Shown here: positions 33,181-41,620 of the stretch, in pieces
Numbering within the stretch: the first letter of the stretch is position 1
Layout: each line of letters begins with the position of its first letter
NCBI GenBank assembly: GCA_963825765.1
Contig: CAWGUU010000025.1
Coordinates: 1-47,158 of the forward strand
Reading direction: 5' to 3'
Source: CAWGUU01 sp963825765
GTDB lineage: Bacteria; Actinomycetota; Acidimicrobiia; Acidimicrobiales; AC-14
Length of the DNA stretch: 47,158 nucleotides
The notes under the pieces: model-generated
Told to the model about the DNA's origin: nothing
The model's input: the letters and a program-made list of their open reading frames with translations, nothing else
Databases searched by the model: none
Program-made: the position numbers and the translations under genes

Positions 33181-33645
33181 ATGACGGCCTCGCCTGTGCA
33201 GATCGTCCAGCTCGACGACACCGACCGACGGGTGGTCAAGGAGTTGCAGGCGGACGGCCGCCTGTCGGTGAACGAGCTGGCCGGCCGGGTGAACGTGTCC
33301 CGGGCCACCGCCTACCAACGGCTGGCCCGGCTGCAGGAGACCGGCGTCATCCGCCGATTCACCGTCGACGTGGACGCCAAGAAGCTGGGTCTGCCCATCG
33401 CCGCCCTGGTCCTGGTCAACGTGGTGCAGCACGCGTGGCGGGATGTCGGGGCGCGGCTGCGGCACATGCCCGGGGTCGAGTGGCTGGCGCTCAGCACGGG
33501 GTCGTTCGACTACGTCCTCCTCGTGCGGGCGCCCGACGTCGACCACCTCCGCGACGTCATCCTCGAGGGACTCCAGTCGATGCCGGAGATCCAGTCGGCG
33601 CAGACCCTGCTGCTCCTCGACGAGCCGATCGTCCTCGACCGCTGA
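33181..33645 (+). CDS. Lrp/AsnC family transcriptional regulator
   Basis: The 154-residue protein has an N-terminal helix-turn-helix (LDDTDRRVVKELQADGRLSVNELAGRVNVSRATAYQRLARL). A C-terminal RAM/AsnC ligand domain follows (FDYVLLVRAPDVDHLRDVILEGLQSMPEIQSAQTLLLL). These regulators sense amino acids or related acids. Its divergence from the Phe/Tyr catabolic operon suggests phenylalanine, tyrosine or an intermediate. The leaderless start is at ATG 33181. It is 2 bp from the acetoacetyl-CoA synthetase gene. Confidence 0.93.
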   Translation: MTASPVQIVQLDDTDRRVVKELQADGRLSVNELAGRVNVSRATAYQRLARLQETGVIRRFTVDVDAKKLGLPIAALVLVNVVQHAWRDVGARLRHMPGVEWLALSTGSFDYVLLVRAPDVDHLRDVILEGLQSMPEIQSAQTLLLLDEPIVLDR

Positions 33646-33647
33646 GG

Positions 33648-35597
33648 ATGAAGGAGGGGACGGTCCTGTGGCGCCCTTCGGCGGCAGCGGTGGAGCGAGC
33701 CAACCTCACCCGGTACCAGCGGTGGCTGGGCAAGGACTTCGGTTCCTACGACGAGCTGTGGTCATGGTCGGTCGCCGACCTCGACGGGTTCTGGGCCTCG
33801 ATCTGGGACTACTTCGACGTGCCCGGCCACCGGCCGCCCGGTCCGGCGCTTGTCGACGACACCATGCCGGGCGCCCGCTGGTTCCCGGGCGCCGAGCTCA
33901 ACTACGTCGAGCAGGCGCTGCGCTGGGACGATGACCGCCCCGCAGTTGTCTTCCGCTCCGAGGGTGGCCGGGCAGGGACGATCACCCACCGGGAGCTGGG
34001 GCAGCGGGTCGCCGGCGTCGCCCGGGGCCTGCGGGACCTCGGGGTCGGGCGCGGCGACCGGGTGGCGGCCTACGCCCCGAACATCCCCGAGACGCTGATC
34101 GCCTTCCTCGCCACTGCCAGCCTGGGGGCGGTCTGGTCGTCGTGCTCGCCCGACTTCGGGGTGAAGGCGGTGCTCGACCGGTTCCGACAGATCGAGCCGA
34201 AGGTCCTGTTCGCAATCGACGGCTACCGGTACCGCGGGGGTGTGCACGACCGGAGCGCGGCGGTGGCCGAGATCGTGCGCGGCCTGCCCGGGTTGGCGGC
34301 CCTGGTGACCATCGCCAACCTCGGCGGCGATGCTCCCGAGGGAGTGCTCTTCGACGATCTCGCCGTCCCGGGCGCCGACCTCGCCGTCGAGCGGGCGCCG
34401 TTCGACCATCCGCTGTGGGTTCTCTACTCGTCGGGGACGACGGGGCTGCCCAAGCCCATCGTCCACGGCCACGGCGGCATCGTGCTCGAGCACCTCAAGG
34501 CCCTGTCCCTGCACCACGACCTGGGCCGCGACGACAGGTTCTTCTGGTTCAGCTCGACGGGCTGGATGATGTGGAACCTGCTGATCGGCGGCCTGCTGGT
34601 CGGCGCCTGCGTCGTGCTGTACGACGGGAGTCCGGCGGAACCCGACCTCGGCGCTCTCTGGCGGATGGCGGAGGAGACCGGAACCACCTATTTCGGGGCC
34701 AGCGCCCCCTACATCCAGGCGTGCATGAAGGCGGGCGTGGTCCCCCGGCGGGAAGCCGACCTGTCCCGGCTGCGCGGCGTCGGCTCCACCGGCGCGCCGC
34801 TCCCGCCCGAGGGGTTCGAATGGGTGTACGACAACGTGGGTGACGACCTGGTGCTGGGCTCGGTCAGCGGCGGCACCGACGTGTGCACCGCGTTCGTGGG
34901 TTCGTGCCCGACCCTGCCGGTGCGGGCCGGGGAGATCCAGTGCCGCTACCTGGGCGCGGCGGTCGAGGCGTTCGAGGAGTCGGGCCATGCGGTCACCGGC
35001 GAGGTCGGCGAGCTCGTCGTCACCCGGCCCATGCCGTCGATGCCGGTCTCGTTCTGGGGCGACGACGACGGCTCCCGCTACCGGGCCAGCTACTTCGAGC
35101 GGTTCCCGGGCGTGTGGTGCCACGGCGACTGGGTGAAGATCACGGCCGGCGGCGGCTGCGTGATCTACGGCCGCTCGGACTCCACCCTCAATCGCGGCGG
35201 CGTGCGCATCGGTACCAGCGAGCTCTACCGGGTGGTCGAGGACCTGGACGAGGTGGCCGACAGCCTGGTGGTGGACACCGGCCGCCTGGGCGAGGAGGGC
35301 CGGTGCTGGCTCTTCGTCGTCCTCGCCGACGGTTGTTCGCTGGACGAGTCGCTGCGGGCGGCGATCCGAGCCCGGCTCCGGGCCGAGCTGTCGCCCCGCC
35401 ACGTCCCCGACGAGATCGTGGCCGTCGACGAGGTCCCCCGCACCCTCACCGGCAAGAAGCTGGAGGTGCCGGTCAAGCGGATCCTCTGCGGGCAGCCCTG
35501 GGAATCCGCGGTGAGCCGGGAGTCGATGGTCAACCCCGACGCCCTGCAACCATTCCTCGCCCTGGCGGCGGACGCTTTGATCCGGAACGGGCCGTGA
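33648..35597 (+). CDS. Acetoacetyl-CoA synthetase
   Basis: The 649-residue adenylate-forming enzyme has an N-terminal block typical of acetoacetate-CoA ligases (FPGAELNYVEQALR) and the phosphate loop VLYSSGTTGLPKPIVHGHGG (about 262-281). The distinctive FFWFSSTGWMMWNLL, GVRIGTSELYRVVEDL and the C-terminal lysine in RTLTGKKLEVPVKRIL are also present. It activates acetoacetate, the end product of the divergent Phe/Tyr operon, to acetoacetyl-CoA for thiolysis. It shares a transcript with lrp and ends in a GTGA overlap with the next gene. Confidence 0.93.
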   Translation: MKEGTVLWRPSAAAVERANLTRYQRWLGKDFGSYDELWSWSVADLDGFWASIWDYFDVPGHRPPGPALVDDTMPGARWFPGAELNYVEQALRWDDDRPAVVFRSEGGRAGTITHRELGQRVAGVARGLRDLGVGRGDRVAAYAPNIPETLIAFLATASLGAVWSSCSPDFGVKAVLDRFRQIEPKVLFAIDGYRYRGGVHDRSAAVAEIVRGLPGLAALVTIANLGGDAPEGVLFDDLAVPGADLAVERAPFDHPLWVLYSSGTTGLPKPIVHGHGGIVLEHLKALSLHHDLGRDDRFFWFSSTGWMMWNLLIGGLLVGACVVLYDGSPAEPDLGALWRMAEETGTTYFGASAPYIQACMKAGVVPRREADLSRLRGVGSTGAPLPPEGFEWVYDNVGDDLVLGSVSGGTDVCTAFVGSCPTLPVRAGEIQCRYLGAAVEAFEESGHAVTGEVGELVVTRPMPSMPVSFWGDDDGSRYRASYFERFPGVWCHGDWVKITAGGGCVIYGRSDSTLNRGGVRIGTSELYRVVEDLDEVADSLVVDTGRLGEEGRCWLFVVLADGCSLDESLRAAIRARLRAELSPRHVPDEIVAVDEVPRTLTGKKLEVPVKRILCGQPWESAVSRESMVNPDALQPFLALAADALIRNGP

Positions 35598-36512
35598 TCC
35601 GCATCGGGGTGTCCCTGCGCAGCGGGTACGGCCCGCTCGACGCGCGGGTCGGGGCCCGCTGGATGGTGGAACGGGCGGCCGCGGCCAGAGCCGCGGGGCT
35701 CGACTCGCTGTTCGTCGGCGACCATCACGTCACCGGCTCGACCTACTTCCAGAACGTGCCCATCCTGGGCCGGCTGCTGGCCGAGTGGGGCGACCGGCCC
35801 GCCGGCGCCCTGTTCCTGTTGCCGCTGTGGCACCCCGTGCTGGTGGCCGAGCAGGTCGCCACCCTCGCCGCGCTGGCCGAGGGGCCGTTCGTCCTCCAGC
35901 TCGGCTTGGGCGACGGTGACGCGCAGTTCGCCGGGATGGGCGTCCCCCTGCGAGGCCGGGCGGCGGCGTTGGAAGGCGGGCTCGACGTGGTGCGCCGTCT
36001 CTTGGCCGGTGAGGAGGTCACGGCGGAGGATCGCTTCGGGATCCGCGGGAGCGCGGATCGGGCCGGTGCCGGACCGGCCCGTCGACGTGTGGATCGGCGC
36101 CGGCGCCGCCGCCGGGATCGACCGCGCCGCCCGCCTGGCCGAGGGGTGGATCGCTGGACCGTGGGTGCCGCTCGGCGAGGCCCGCACCCAGGTGGATTTG
36201 TACCGGTCACGCTGTGAAACGCACGGCCGGGCGGTAGGCGTGGCCGCCATCCGCCGGGACGTCCACGTCGGTGCCGATGCCGCCGACGCCCACCGCGTCG
36301 CCGACCCGGTGCTGTTGGCCGGCTACCGCGGCCTGCCGCCCGACGCGCCCATCGTCGGCGGCCCCGAGGAGGTGGCCGAGGCGGTGCTGGGCCTGGGACG
36401 GCTGGGCTACACCGACGTCCTCGTCCGCCACCTGGCCGAGGATCAGGACGAGGTGCTGGCCTCGTTCAGACGGCTGGCGACCGTGCTCGAGCTGGTCAGG
36501 CGGACTTCTTGA
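35594..36512 (+). pseudogene. LLM-class (luciferase-like) flavin oxidoreductase, one frameshift
   Basis: The N-terminal frame (GTG 35594) reads as a bacterial-luciferase-like TIM barrel: IRIGVSLRSGYGPLDARVGARWMVERAAAARAAGLDSLFVGDHHVTG, then FVLQLGLGDGDAQFAGMGV, and DRFGIRG at 36047. The second frame continues ARIGPVPDRPVDVWIGAGA, then RAARLAEGWIAGPWVP, and ends near 36512. Removing one G of the GGG at 36047-36049 joins them into a ~305-residue protein of normal family length. That is a likely sequencing error, though a real inactivation cannot be excluded. The cofactor would be FMN or F420; substrate unknown. GTGA coupling puts it in the lrp-acetoacetyl-CoA synthetase operon. Confidence 0.78.
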
Positions 36513-36681
36513 ACGCCGGCCCCAGCAGGCTGTGCAGGTACTCGTGCACGTGCGGGACGAGTGTGTTCTCGTGGCCGCGGGGGCACCGGCTCCGGTAGAG
36601 CGAGTCGTGGGGCAGGGGCGGGATCACGTCGGCGATCAGCCAGCAGGTCGGGCAGGCGACGGCGTCGTCGAGGGTGTCCAT
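36496..36681 (-). CDS. Small zinc-ribbon-like protein
   Basis: The 61-residue product has CPTC (about 10-13) and RCPRGHENTL (about 32-41), a plausible CxxC...CxxGH zinc site, and a C-terminal HEYLHSLLGPAFKKSA. No family is recognised. ATG 36681 shares its A with the upstream gene's TGA, so the two are translationally coupled. The 3' end overlaps the LLM gene by 17 bp tail to tail. Confidence 0.6.
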   Translation of the reverse strand: MDTLDDAVACPTCWLIADVIPPLPHDSLYRSRCPRGHENTLVPHVHEYLHSLLGPAFKKSA

Positions 36682-36968
36682 CACGCCGCCATCCGGTCCT
36701 GGTCTTCGACCCCGTCGACGATCAGGTCGAACGGGAACGAGGTCTCGACGGCGGCCTGGCTGCCGGCGTCCTCGATGAGTGTGGAGGGCGACTCCCCCGT
36801 GATCACGCTGAGGGCGAGGGCCAGTCCTGCGACGTAGCCAGCCTCCCAACCGCCACCGAACCCGGTGAGGTAGTCGGTGGTGGGGGCCTCGGGGGCGACC
36901 TGCGAGACGGCCAGCTGGCGAGCGGCGGCGTTCTGGAGGAACCCTCGGCACAGAGCCTCGAAATCCAT
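36681..36968 (-). CDS. Small conserved-looking hypothetical protein
   Basis: The start ATG 36968 follows GAGAGGGGG. It gives a 95-residue protein with a helical N-terminus (DFEALCRGFLQNAAARQLAV) and a small Gly/Ala-rich centre GFGGGWEAGYVAGLALALSVITG. An acidic C-terminus (DLIVDGVEDQDRMAA) follows. The longer frame to 37028 would enter the GH13 gene and is unlikely. Not recognised. Coupled to the zinc-ribbon gene. Confidence 0.55.
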   Translation of the reverse strand: MDFEALCRGFLQNAAARQLAVSQVAPEAPTTDYLTGFGGGWEAGYVAGLALALSVITGESPSTLIEDAGSQAAVETSFPFDLIVDGVEDQDRMAA

Positions 36969-36987
36969 GAGGGACCCCCTCTCTTCG

Positions 36988-38613
36988 TCACGTTTCTCGG
37001 CTGATGTCTCCAGTTCCTTGAGCCCCAAACGTCGGTTCCTGATACATCCAGACCGCTGTCGCTCCCGGGATTCGACCGTCGTCGCCGAGGGGTCCGCTGG
37101 CCAGGAGAACTCCGTGGCCGACCGGCGGGACGGCGGGCACGTCGCCGAAGTTCACGACACACAGAAAGCTGTCGCCCCGGCGGAAGGCGAGGACGTCGGG
37201 GCCGACGTCGGCCCAGGTCAGCGGCGTTTCTCCGAGGCCCAGCCGGCGACGAAGTCGCAGGGCTTCCCGGTAGAGGTTGAGCGCGGAGTCGGGCTCGTCC
37301 GCCTGCTTCTCGGCGGTCAGCTCCGCCCAGTCAGCCGGTTGGGGAAGCCAGGGCTCGCCGGCCGGGCCGAAGCCGAACGGCGGGGCGTCGCCCGACCATG
37401 GCAGGGGCACGCGGCATCCGTCCCTGCCGCGGTCGGCGCCGCCGGTGCGGAGGAAGGTCGGGTCCTGCAACACCTCGTCGGGGAGGTCGGTCACCTGGGG
37501 AAGGCCCAGCTCGTCGCCCTGGTAGACGTAGGCGCCGCCGGGCAGGGCCAGCATGAGCAGCGCTGCCGCCCGGGCCCGCCGCCGGCCCAGGTCGCCGCCG
37601 CCGTATCGGGTGACGTGACGGACGACGTCGTGGTTCGACAGCACCCACGTGGTGGGTGCCCCCACCCCGGCGAGGGCGGCAATGCTCTCGTCGATGGCGG
37701 TACGCATCGCCTCGGCGTCCCATGGCGCCAGGAGGAACTCGAAGTTGAAGGCGGTGTGCAGCTCGTCGGGGCGCAGGTAGCGGGCGAGGCGCTCGGGTGT
37801 CTGCACCCACACCTCGCCGACGAAGGTGACCTCGTGGGGGTAGGAGTCGGCGATCCGACGCCACCGGCGGTAGACCTCGTGGACCTCGTCCTGGTCCCAG
37901 TAGGGGTGACCCTCCGCCGCCGGCCCGGCGCCCGCGTAGGCGCCGGCGATGTCGGGCATGTCGGGGTGCTTGGCCATGCCGTGGGCCACGTCGATGCGGA
38001 AACCACCGACGCCGCGATCGAGCCAGAAGCGCAGGATGGAGTCGAACTCGTCCTTGACGTCGTCGTTCGTCCAGTTCAGGTCGGGCTGCTCGGGGGCGAA
38101 GAGGTGCAGGTACCACTGTCCGGGTGTGCCGTCCCGCTCGGTGACGCGGTGCCACGCCGGCCCGCCGAAGACGCTGGCCCAGTCGTTGGGCGGCTCGCTG
38201 TTGTCGGGGCCCCGACCGTCGCGGAAGACATAGCGCGCTCGCTCGGGGCCGTGGGGGTTGGCTGCCAGCGCGGCAGCGAACCAAGGGTGCTCGCTCGACG
38301 TGTGGTTCGGCACCAGGTCGACGATGACCTTCAGGCCGTGGCGGTGGACGTCGCCGACGAGCTCGTCGAAGTCGGCAAGGGTGCCGAACATGGGGTCGAC
38401 GCCGCGGTAGTCGGCCACGTCGTAGCCGGCGTCGGCCTGGGGCGACGGGTAGAACGGGTTCAGCCAGATGGCGTCGACGCCGAGGTCCTCCAGGTAGGGC
38501 AGCCGGGAGCGGACACCGGCGAGGTCGCCCATCCCGTCGCCGTTCGAGTCGGCGAAGCTGCGGACGTAGACCTGGTAGATCACGGCGCGCCGCCACCACG
38601 GACCTTTGGCCAC
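36988..38613 (-). CDS. GH13 alpha-glucosidase / oligo-1,6-glucosidase family
   Basis: The 541-residue enzyme has the alpha-amylase (beta/alpha)8 barrel with all catalytic residues: Asp208 nucleophile (GVGGFRIDVAHGMAKH), Glu267 acid/base (VTFVGEVWV) and Asp329 (WVLSNHDVVRH). The N-terminal WWRRAVIYQVYVRSFADSNGDGMGDL is the usual alpha-glucosidase start. The short beta-sheet C domain ends about 530. No signal peptide, so it would act on imported oligosaccharides such as maltose or isomaltose. Start is taken as GTG 38613, nine bases from the previous stop. Confidence 0.92.
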   Translation of the reverse strand: MAKGPWWRRAVIYQVYVRSFADSNGDGMGDLAGVRSRLPYLEDLGVDAIWLNPFYPSPQADAGYDVADYRGVDPMFGTLADFDELVGDVHRHGLKVIVDLVPNHTSSEHPWFAAALAANPHGPERARYVFRDGRGPDNSEPPNDWASVFGGPAWHRVTERDGTPGQWYLHLFAPEQPDLNWTNDDVKDEFDSILRFWLDRGVGGFRIDVAHGMAKHPDMPDIAGAYAGAGPAAEGHPYWDQDEVHEVYRRWRRIADSYPHEVTFVGEVWVQTPERLARYLRPDELHTAFNFEFLLAPWDAEAMRTAIDESIAALAGVGAPTTWVLSNHDVVRHVTRYGGGDLGRRRARAAALLMLALPGGAYVYQGDELGLPQVTDLPDEVLQDPTFLRTGGADRGRDGCRVPLPWSGDAPPFGFGPAGEPWLPQPADWAELTAEKQADEPDSALNLYREALRLRRRLGLGETPLTWADVGPDVLAFRRGDSFLCVVNFGDVPAVPPVGHGVLLASGPLGDDGRIPGATAVWMYQEPTFGAQGTGDISRET

Positions 38614-38621
38614 GGCGCAGG

Positions 38622-39785
38622 CTATCCAGCGGCTCCGCGTCGTCCGTCCATCTCGTGCGGGTAGTCCGGCGAGCGACCCTGGAAGGACAGGATCATCGGG
38701 TTCTGAACGATTCCGTCGCGTATCTCGATGGCGCGGTGGATGGTCTCGTCCGCGTCCCACGCCTCTGGTCCGGCCAGCACCGCTTCCAGGTACGGGAGCA
38801 GGGCTTGGCTGATCTCCCACGTGGCCGAGTTCCACAGATAGGACGGGCTGTGGTCCACGGCGTAGTAGAGGACGTTGTCTCCTACGACGAAGGTGGGTTC
38901 GTCGAAGGTCGTGGGCCGAGCCCAGCTGAATCCCATCCCCTCGTCGCAGGAGACGTCGACGATCACGCTGCCAGGGCTGAACGCGGGGAGGTCAGCGTCG
39001 GTGAGGAAGGTCTGGGGCGCGTCGGTGTCCTGCAACACGCAGTTCACGACGATGTCGTGGTCGGCGAGGAAGCCGGCCAACGGCACGCTCCCCGTATCCT
39101 CCGAGAGCGCGAGGAGCCGGCCTGCGTCGGTGGGGTCGCGGTCGATCTGCACCAGTCGAGCCGAGTGCATCGGCGACGCGACAGCCGTGACCGCGCGCTG
39201 GGTGAGGATGTCGACGTCGTGTACTCCGTGGGCGTTGAGGGCGGTCACCGCGCCCCGTGCCGTCGCGCCGAAGCCGATCACCGCGGCACGGAGCCGGCGG
39301 CCGTAGTCGCCGGTCGAGCCGGCCAGCTCCAGCGCGTGCAGCACCGAGCAGTAGCCGGCCAGCTCGCTGTTCTTGTGGAAGACGTTCAGGTTGACCGGGT
39401 CGGACGGCCGATGGTTCATCGCCTCGAAGGCGATCAACGTGAGCCGCCGGTCGATCGCCAGCTGCGTGACCTCTCGGTCCTGGACACAGTGCGGCCAGCC
39501 CCACAGGGTTTGCCCGGCACGCATTTCTCGGAGGTCCTGTGCCAGCGGTTTGGCCAGGAGGATGACGTCGCACTCGGCGATCAACTGCTCGCGGCTGCGG
39601 AACCCGGCAGCCAGCGGCTCCAACTGGTCGTCGGGAACGCCGAACCGCTCCCCGTATCCGGTTTCGAGGTAGATGTTCCGACGGAGCTCGGGGTCGATCC
39701 GCTCGACGTGGGCCGGATGGATCGGCAACCGTCGTTCGTTCTCCTTGCGAGAGTGCGAGATGACTCCGAGGCTGAGCTCGTCCAC
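38622..39785 (-). CDS. N5-(carboxyethyl)ornithine synthase-like / alanine dehydrogenase family
   Basis: The 387-residue protein has an alanine dehydrogenase/PNT N-terminal domain (MDELSLGVISHSRKENERRLPIHPAHVERI) with GYGERFGV, and a Rossmann domain with RAAVIGFGATARGAVTAL (about 165-182). CDEGMGFSWARPTTF and YYAVDHSPSYLWNSATWEIS follow. This fits N5-(carboxyethyl)ornithine synthases, which reductively couple pyruvate to ornithine with NADPH, as annotated widely in actinobacteria. Few have been assayed; other opine-type substrates are possible. The start is GTG 39785 with no clear ribosome-binding site. Confidence 0.8.
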   Translation of the reverse strand: MDELSLGVISHSRKENERRLPIHPAHVERIDPELRRNIYLETGYGERFGVPDDQLEPLAAGFRSREQLIAECDVILLAKPLAQDLREMRAGQTLWGWPHCVQDREVTQLAIDRRLTLIAFEAMNHRPSDPVNLNVFHKNSELAGYCSVLHALELAGSTGDYGRRLRAAVIGFGATARGAVTALNAHGVHDVDILTQRAVTAVASPMHSARLVQIDRDPTDAGRLLALSEDTGSVPLAGFLADHDIVVNCVLQDTDAPQTFLTDADLPAFSPGSVIVDVSCDEGMGFSWARPTTFDEPTFVVGDNVLYYAVDHSPSYLWNSATWEISQALLPYLEAVLAGPEAWDADETIHRAIEIRDGIVQNPMILSFQGRSPDYPHEMDGRRGAAG

Positions 39786-40268
39786 GTGTACACCTTTGGT
39801 TCATCCAGCCTTACGACCAGAATCCGGGTCGCGCAGCCTACGACGAGGGAGGGGTTGGCCCGCCCAGCTGCGCTGACTCCTCTCGTACGACATTCGGGAG
39901 GTGCCGACGACGCTGGCGGGCCCTGGACAGGGCGGATTTCGTCGCCCGCCCTTGTGACGTGCCCGTCTGCGGCAATTGTGGACGCCATCACGACAAGTCT
40001 GCCGAGGGGGCCTGCGCCCATCGGGACGACAGGTTGGTGTGCGAGAGGTGCAAACTCGTCGGACAAGAGCTCCGGCGCCGCCAGCCGGATGGTCACGACG
40101 ACGACGAGAGGGTCCCCCAGCGCCCGGGCACCGTCGAGGCCGAGCCGGTACAGCTCTGCCCCGGGTTGGTGAACCGGCCACCCCGAGCCGCCGGGCAGCA
40201 GCAGCAGGCAGGGTTACTGAGCTGCGGCTCCCGCAGCAGGACGGGCCGAGTCGACGACCCTGTTCACG
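39786..40268. other. 483-bp region without a supported gene
   Basis: Short open frames exist on both strands but none looks convincing. Plus-strand 39959 onward gives four Cys in two CxxC pairs (CGNC, CERC) before an Arg/Pro-rich tail. A minus frame from about 40096 reads VTIRLAAPELLSDEFAPLA and then merges into the shadow of the carboxyethylornithine synthase gene. The region also holds GTGTACAC at 39786-39793. It could hold a decayed gene. Confidence 0.4.
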
Positions 40269-40793
40269 TCACGGGTAACGGGCCACAGCCTCCACCGCCC
40301 GGCGGAACGACGGCGGGTCGATCGCCGGGAAGCGGTACAGCTCGCCCTCGATGGCGTCGAGGAATGCCAGCAGTCCCTCCCGCTGGACCAAGTCGCGGTC
40401 GAGCATCGCCTGAACGTCATCGAGGTCGCGGGCATGGCCGCGCTCGAGCTTGGCCACGGCCTGGGCGGTGAGATCGAAGTGTCGGACGGTGAGCATTCCT
40501 TCAGTCGCTTCCCACGGACTTCGGTCCTCCCACTGCGGCGGTACAGGGATGAAGAGGTCGGGCGAAGCCAGCTCGACGTTTATCTCCAGCTCTTCCTTCA
40601 ACTCCGGCACAGCCCGCAGCAGTGCGGTCGAGTCGGGGACCAATTTGAGGTCGATGTCGATCGTGCTGTCCCGCCATCCGAGGAGAACGGCAGTGGACCC
40701 GCCGGTGAGGTACGCGGTCGAGGGCTCCCGGGCGGCGCGGCCCAGGCGGGACAGGAAGGCGCGGATGCGCTCGGCCGTCGCTAGCCGGCGCAC
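40269..40793 (-). CDS. DUF6036-type nucleotidyltransferase
   Basis: The 174-residue protein has the minimal nucleotidyltransferase pattern YLTGGSTAVLLGWRDSTIDIDLKL (about 27-50): Gly-Gly-Ser then two Asp in DIDL. A third acidic residue may lie in ELEINVELAS. The rest includes LTVRHFDLTAQAVAKLERGHARDLDDVQAMLD, like MenA/AbiEii-type enzymes. Members are often toxins or orphan transferases in two-gene modules. It overlaps the upstream small gene by 13 bp. Confidence 0.78.
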   Translation of the reverse strand: MRRLATAERIRAFLSRLGRAAREPSTAYLTGGSTAVLLGWRDSTIDIDLKLVPDSTALLRAVPELKEELEINVELASPDLFIPVPPQWEDRSPWEATEGMLTVRHFDLTAQAVAKLERGHARDLDDVQAMLDRDLVQREGLLAFLDAIEGELYRFPAIDPPSFRRAVEAVARYP

Positions 40794-41185
40794 GCCGCTG
40801 CGCGCTCGAAGCTGACCAGACGGCGGATGAGGGCGTTGTACCGGCTGTGGGCACTGTCGGGGTCTTCCGCAGCCAGAAACTCGTACAAGGCGTGGTCGGC
40901 GTCTTCGATCGGGGTGGCAACCTCGAGGCCGAGCTGCCGCAAGCGCGGGGCGCCGATCGAGACGAGAAGCGCGGGCACTGTGCGGCGGCCCTCGGCCAGA
41001 TCCTGCAGCCCGGCCTCGACCAGATCGGAGCCAGGAATCGCAGCGGTCAGGCGCACCACGCCGACCACGGTAGCCACGCGGGCACGCACCCGGGCACGCA
41101 GCGGCTCGGTCGAGCTCGTCCCCTCGATCGTGCGAAAACAGCTTCTCGGCGCGTCCCTGGATCGGAGCTGTCGCTCGACAACCAC
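40781..41185 (-). CDS. Partner of the DUF6036 nucleotidyltransferase
   Basis: The conserved-looking part runs from about residue 46 to the end: LTAAIPGSDLVEAGLQDLAEGRRTVPALLVSIGAPRLRQLG, then DADHALYEFLAAEDPDSAHSRYNALIRRLVSFERA. The Arg-rich N-terminus is doubtful. A later GTG (e.g. 41068) would give a ~95-residue protein. The 13-bp overlap suggests co-translation and perhaps an antitoxin or accessory role. That is inference. Confidence 0.65.
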   Translation of the reverse strand: MVVERQLRSRDAPRSCFRTIEGTSSTEPLRARVRARVATVVGVVRLTAAIPGSDLVEAGLQDLAEGRRTVPALLVSIGAPRLRQLGLEVATPIEDADHALYEFLAAEDPDSAHSRYNALIRRLVSFERAAACAG

Positions 41186-41213
41186 CCGGCCCGAACGGAG
41201 TGGCAGGCGCCGG

Positions 41214-41495
41214 TCACGGAGGGTCGTCGTCGTCGTCGGAGAAGGTCGGTGGCGCGTCAGGTTCGAGTACGCCGTAGATCTCCAGACTCATCCACACTTT
41301 GAGCGGCCACGGATCCCGGGCACCTCGACCACGACGCCCTCGGACTCGAGCCGGCGCACGTGACCTGAGCGCGCTCTGTAAGGACGTGTCAAGCGATCGC
41401 GCGATGCGCGTCGTAGTCAGGACCGGGTGCTGAAACACCAGGTCGACGACCTCGACGACCCGGGATCGGTCGCCGGCCAGGGGGCCAAACGGCAA
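41214..41495 (-). pseudogene. Relic of a Fic/HTH protein C-terminus
   Basis: The frame reads RVVEVVDLVFQHPVLTTTRIARSLDTSLQSALR, a winged-helix typical of Fic-family C-termini. The next ~25 residues are nonsense, then it resumes KVWMSLEIYGVLEPDAPP. In the adjacent frame the gap reads HVRRLESEGVVVEVPGIRGR, exactly what such a domain should continue with. Two compensating indels, roughly near 41380 and 41310, explain this. No Fic core or good start lies upstream. Confidence 0.5.
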
Positions 41496-41544
41496 GGTAC
41501 TTGCAGCTCAGGAAGGATCACAGGCCGGCGAGGCGGGAATGGAC

Positions 41545-41575
41545 CGAGCCTCCTGGCTTGCAGCCAGGAGGCTCG
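41545..41575 (-). terminator. Perfect 14-bp hairpin downstream of the secreted protein gene
   Basis: CGAGCCTCCTGGCT (41545-41558) and AGCCAGGAGGCTCG (41562-41575) are fully complementary with loop TGC. It lies 45 bp past the minus-strand stop at 41621 and is probably its terminator. No T-run follows. Confidence 0.75.
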
Positions 41576-41620
41576 ACGGGTGCCCCGAAGTACAGGTTCG
41601 CCGCGTCCTGCTCTTGTGGC

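Noticed and set aside
32203..33546. Longer phenylalanine hydroxylase start at 33546
   Set aside because: The extra N-terminus is the antisense shadow of the lrp gene, and AAGGAGG precedes ATG 33093.
39959..40471. Plus-strand frame with CGNC and CERC as a zinc protein
   Set aside because: No ribosome-binding site, a long low-complexity tail, and overlap with the DUF6036 gene on the other strand.
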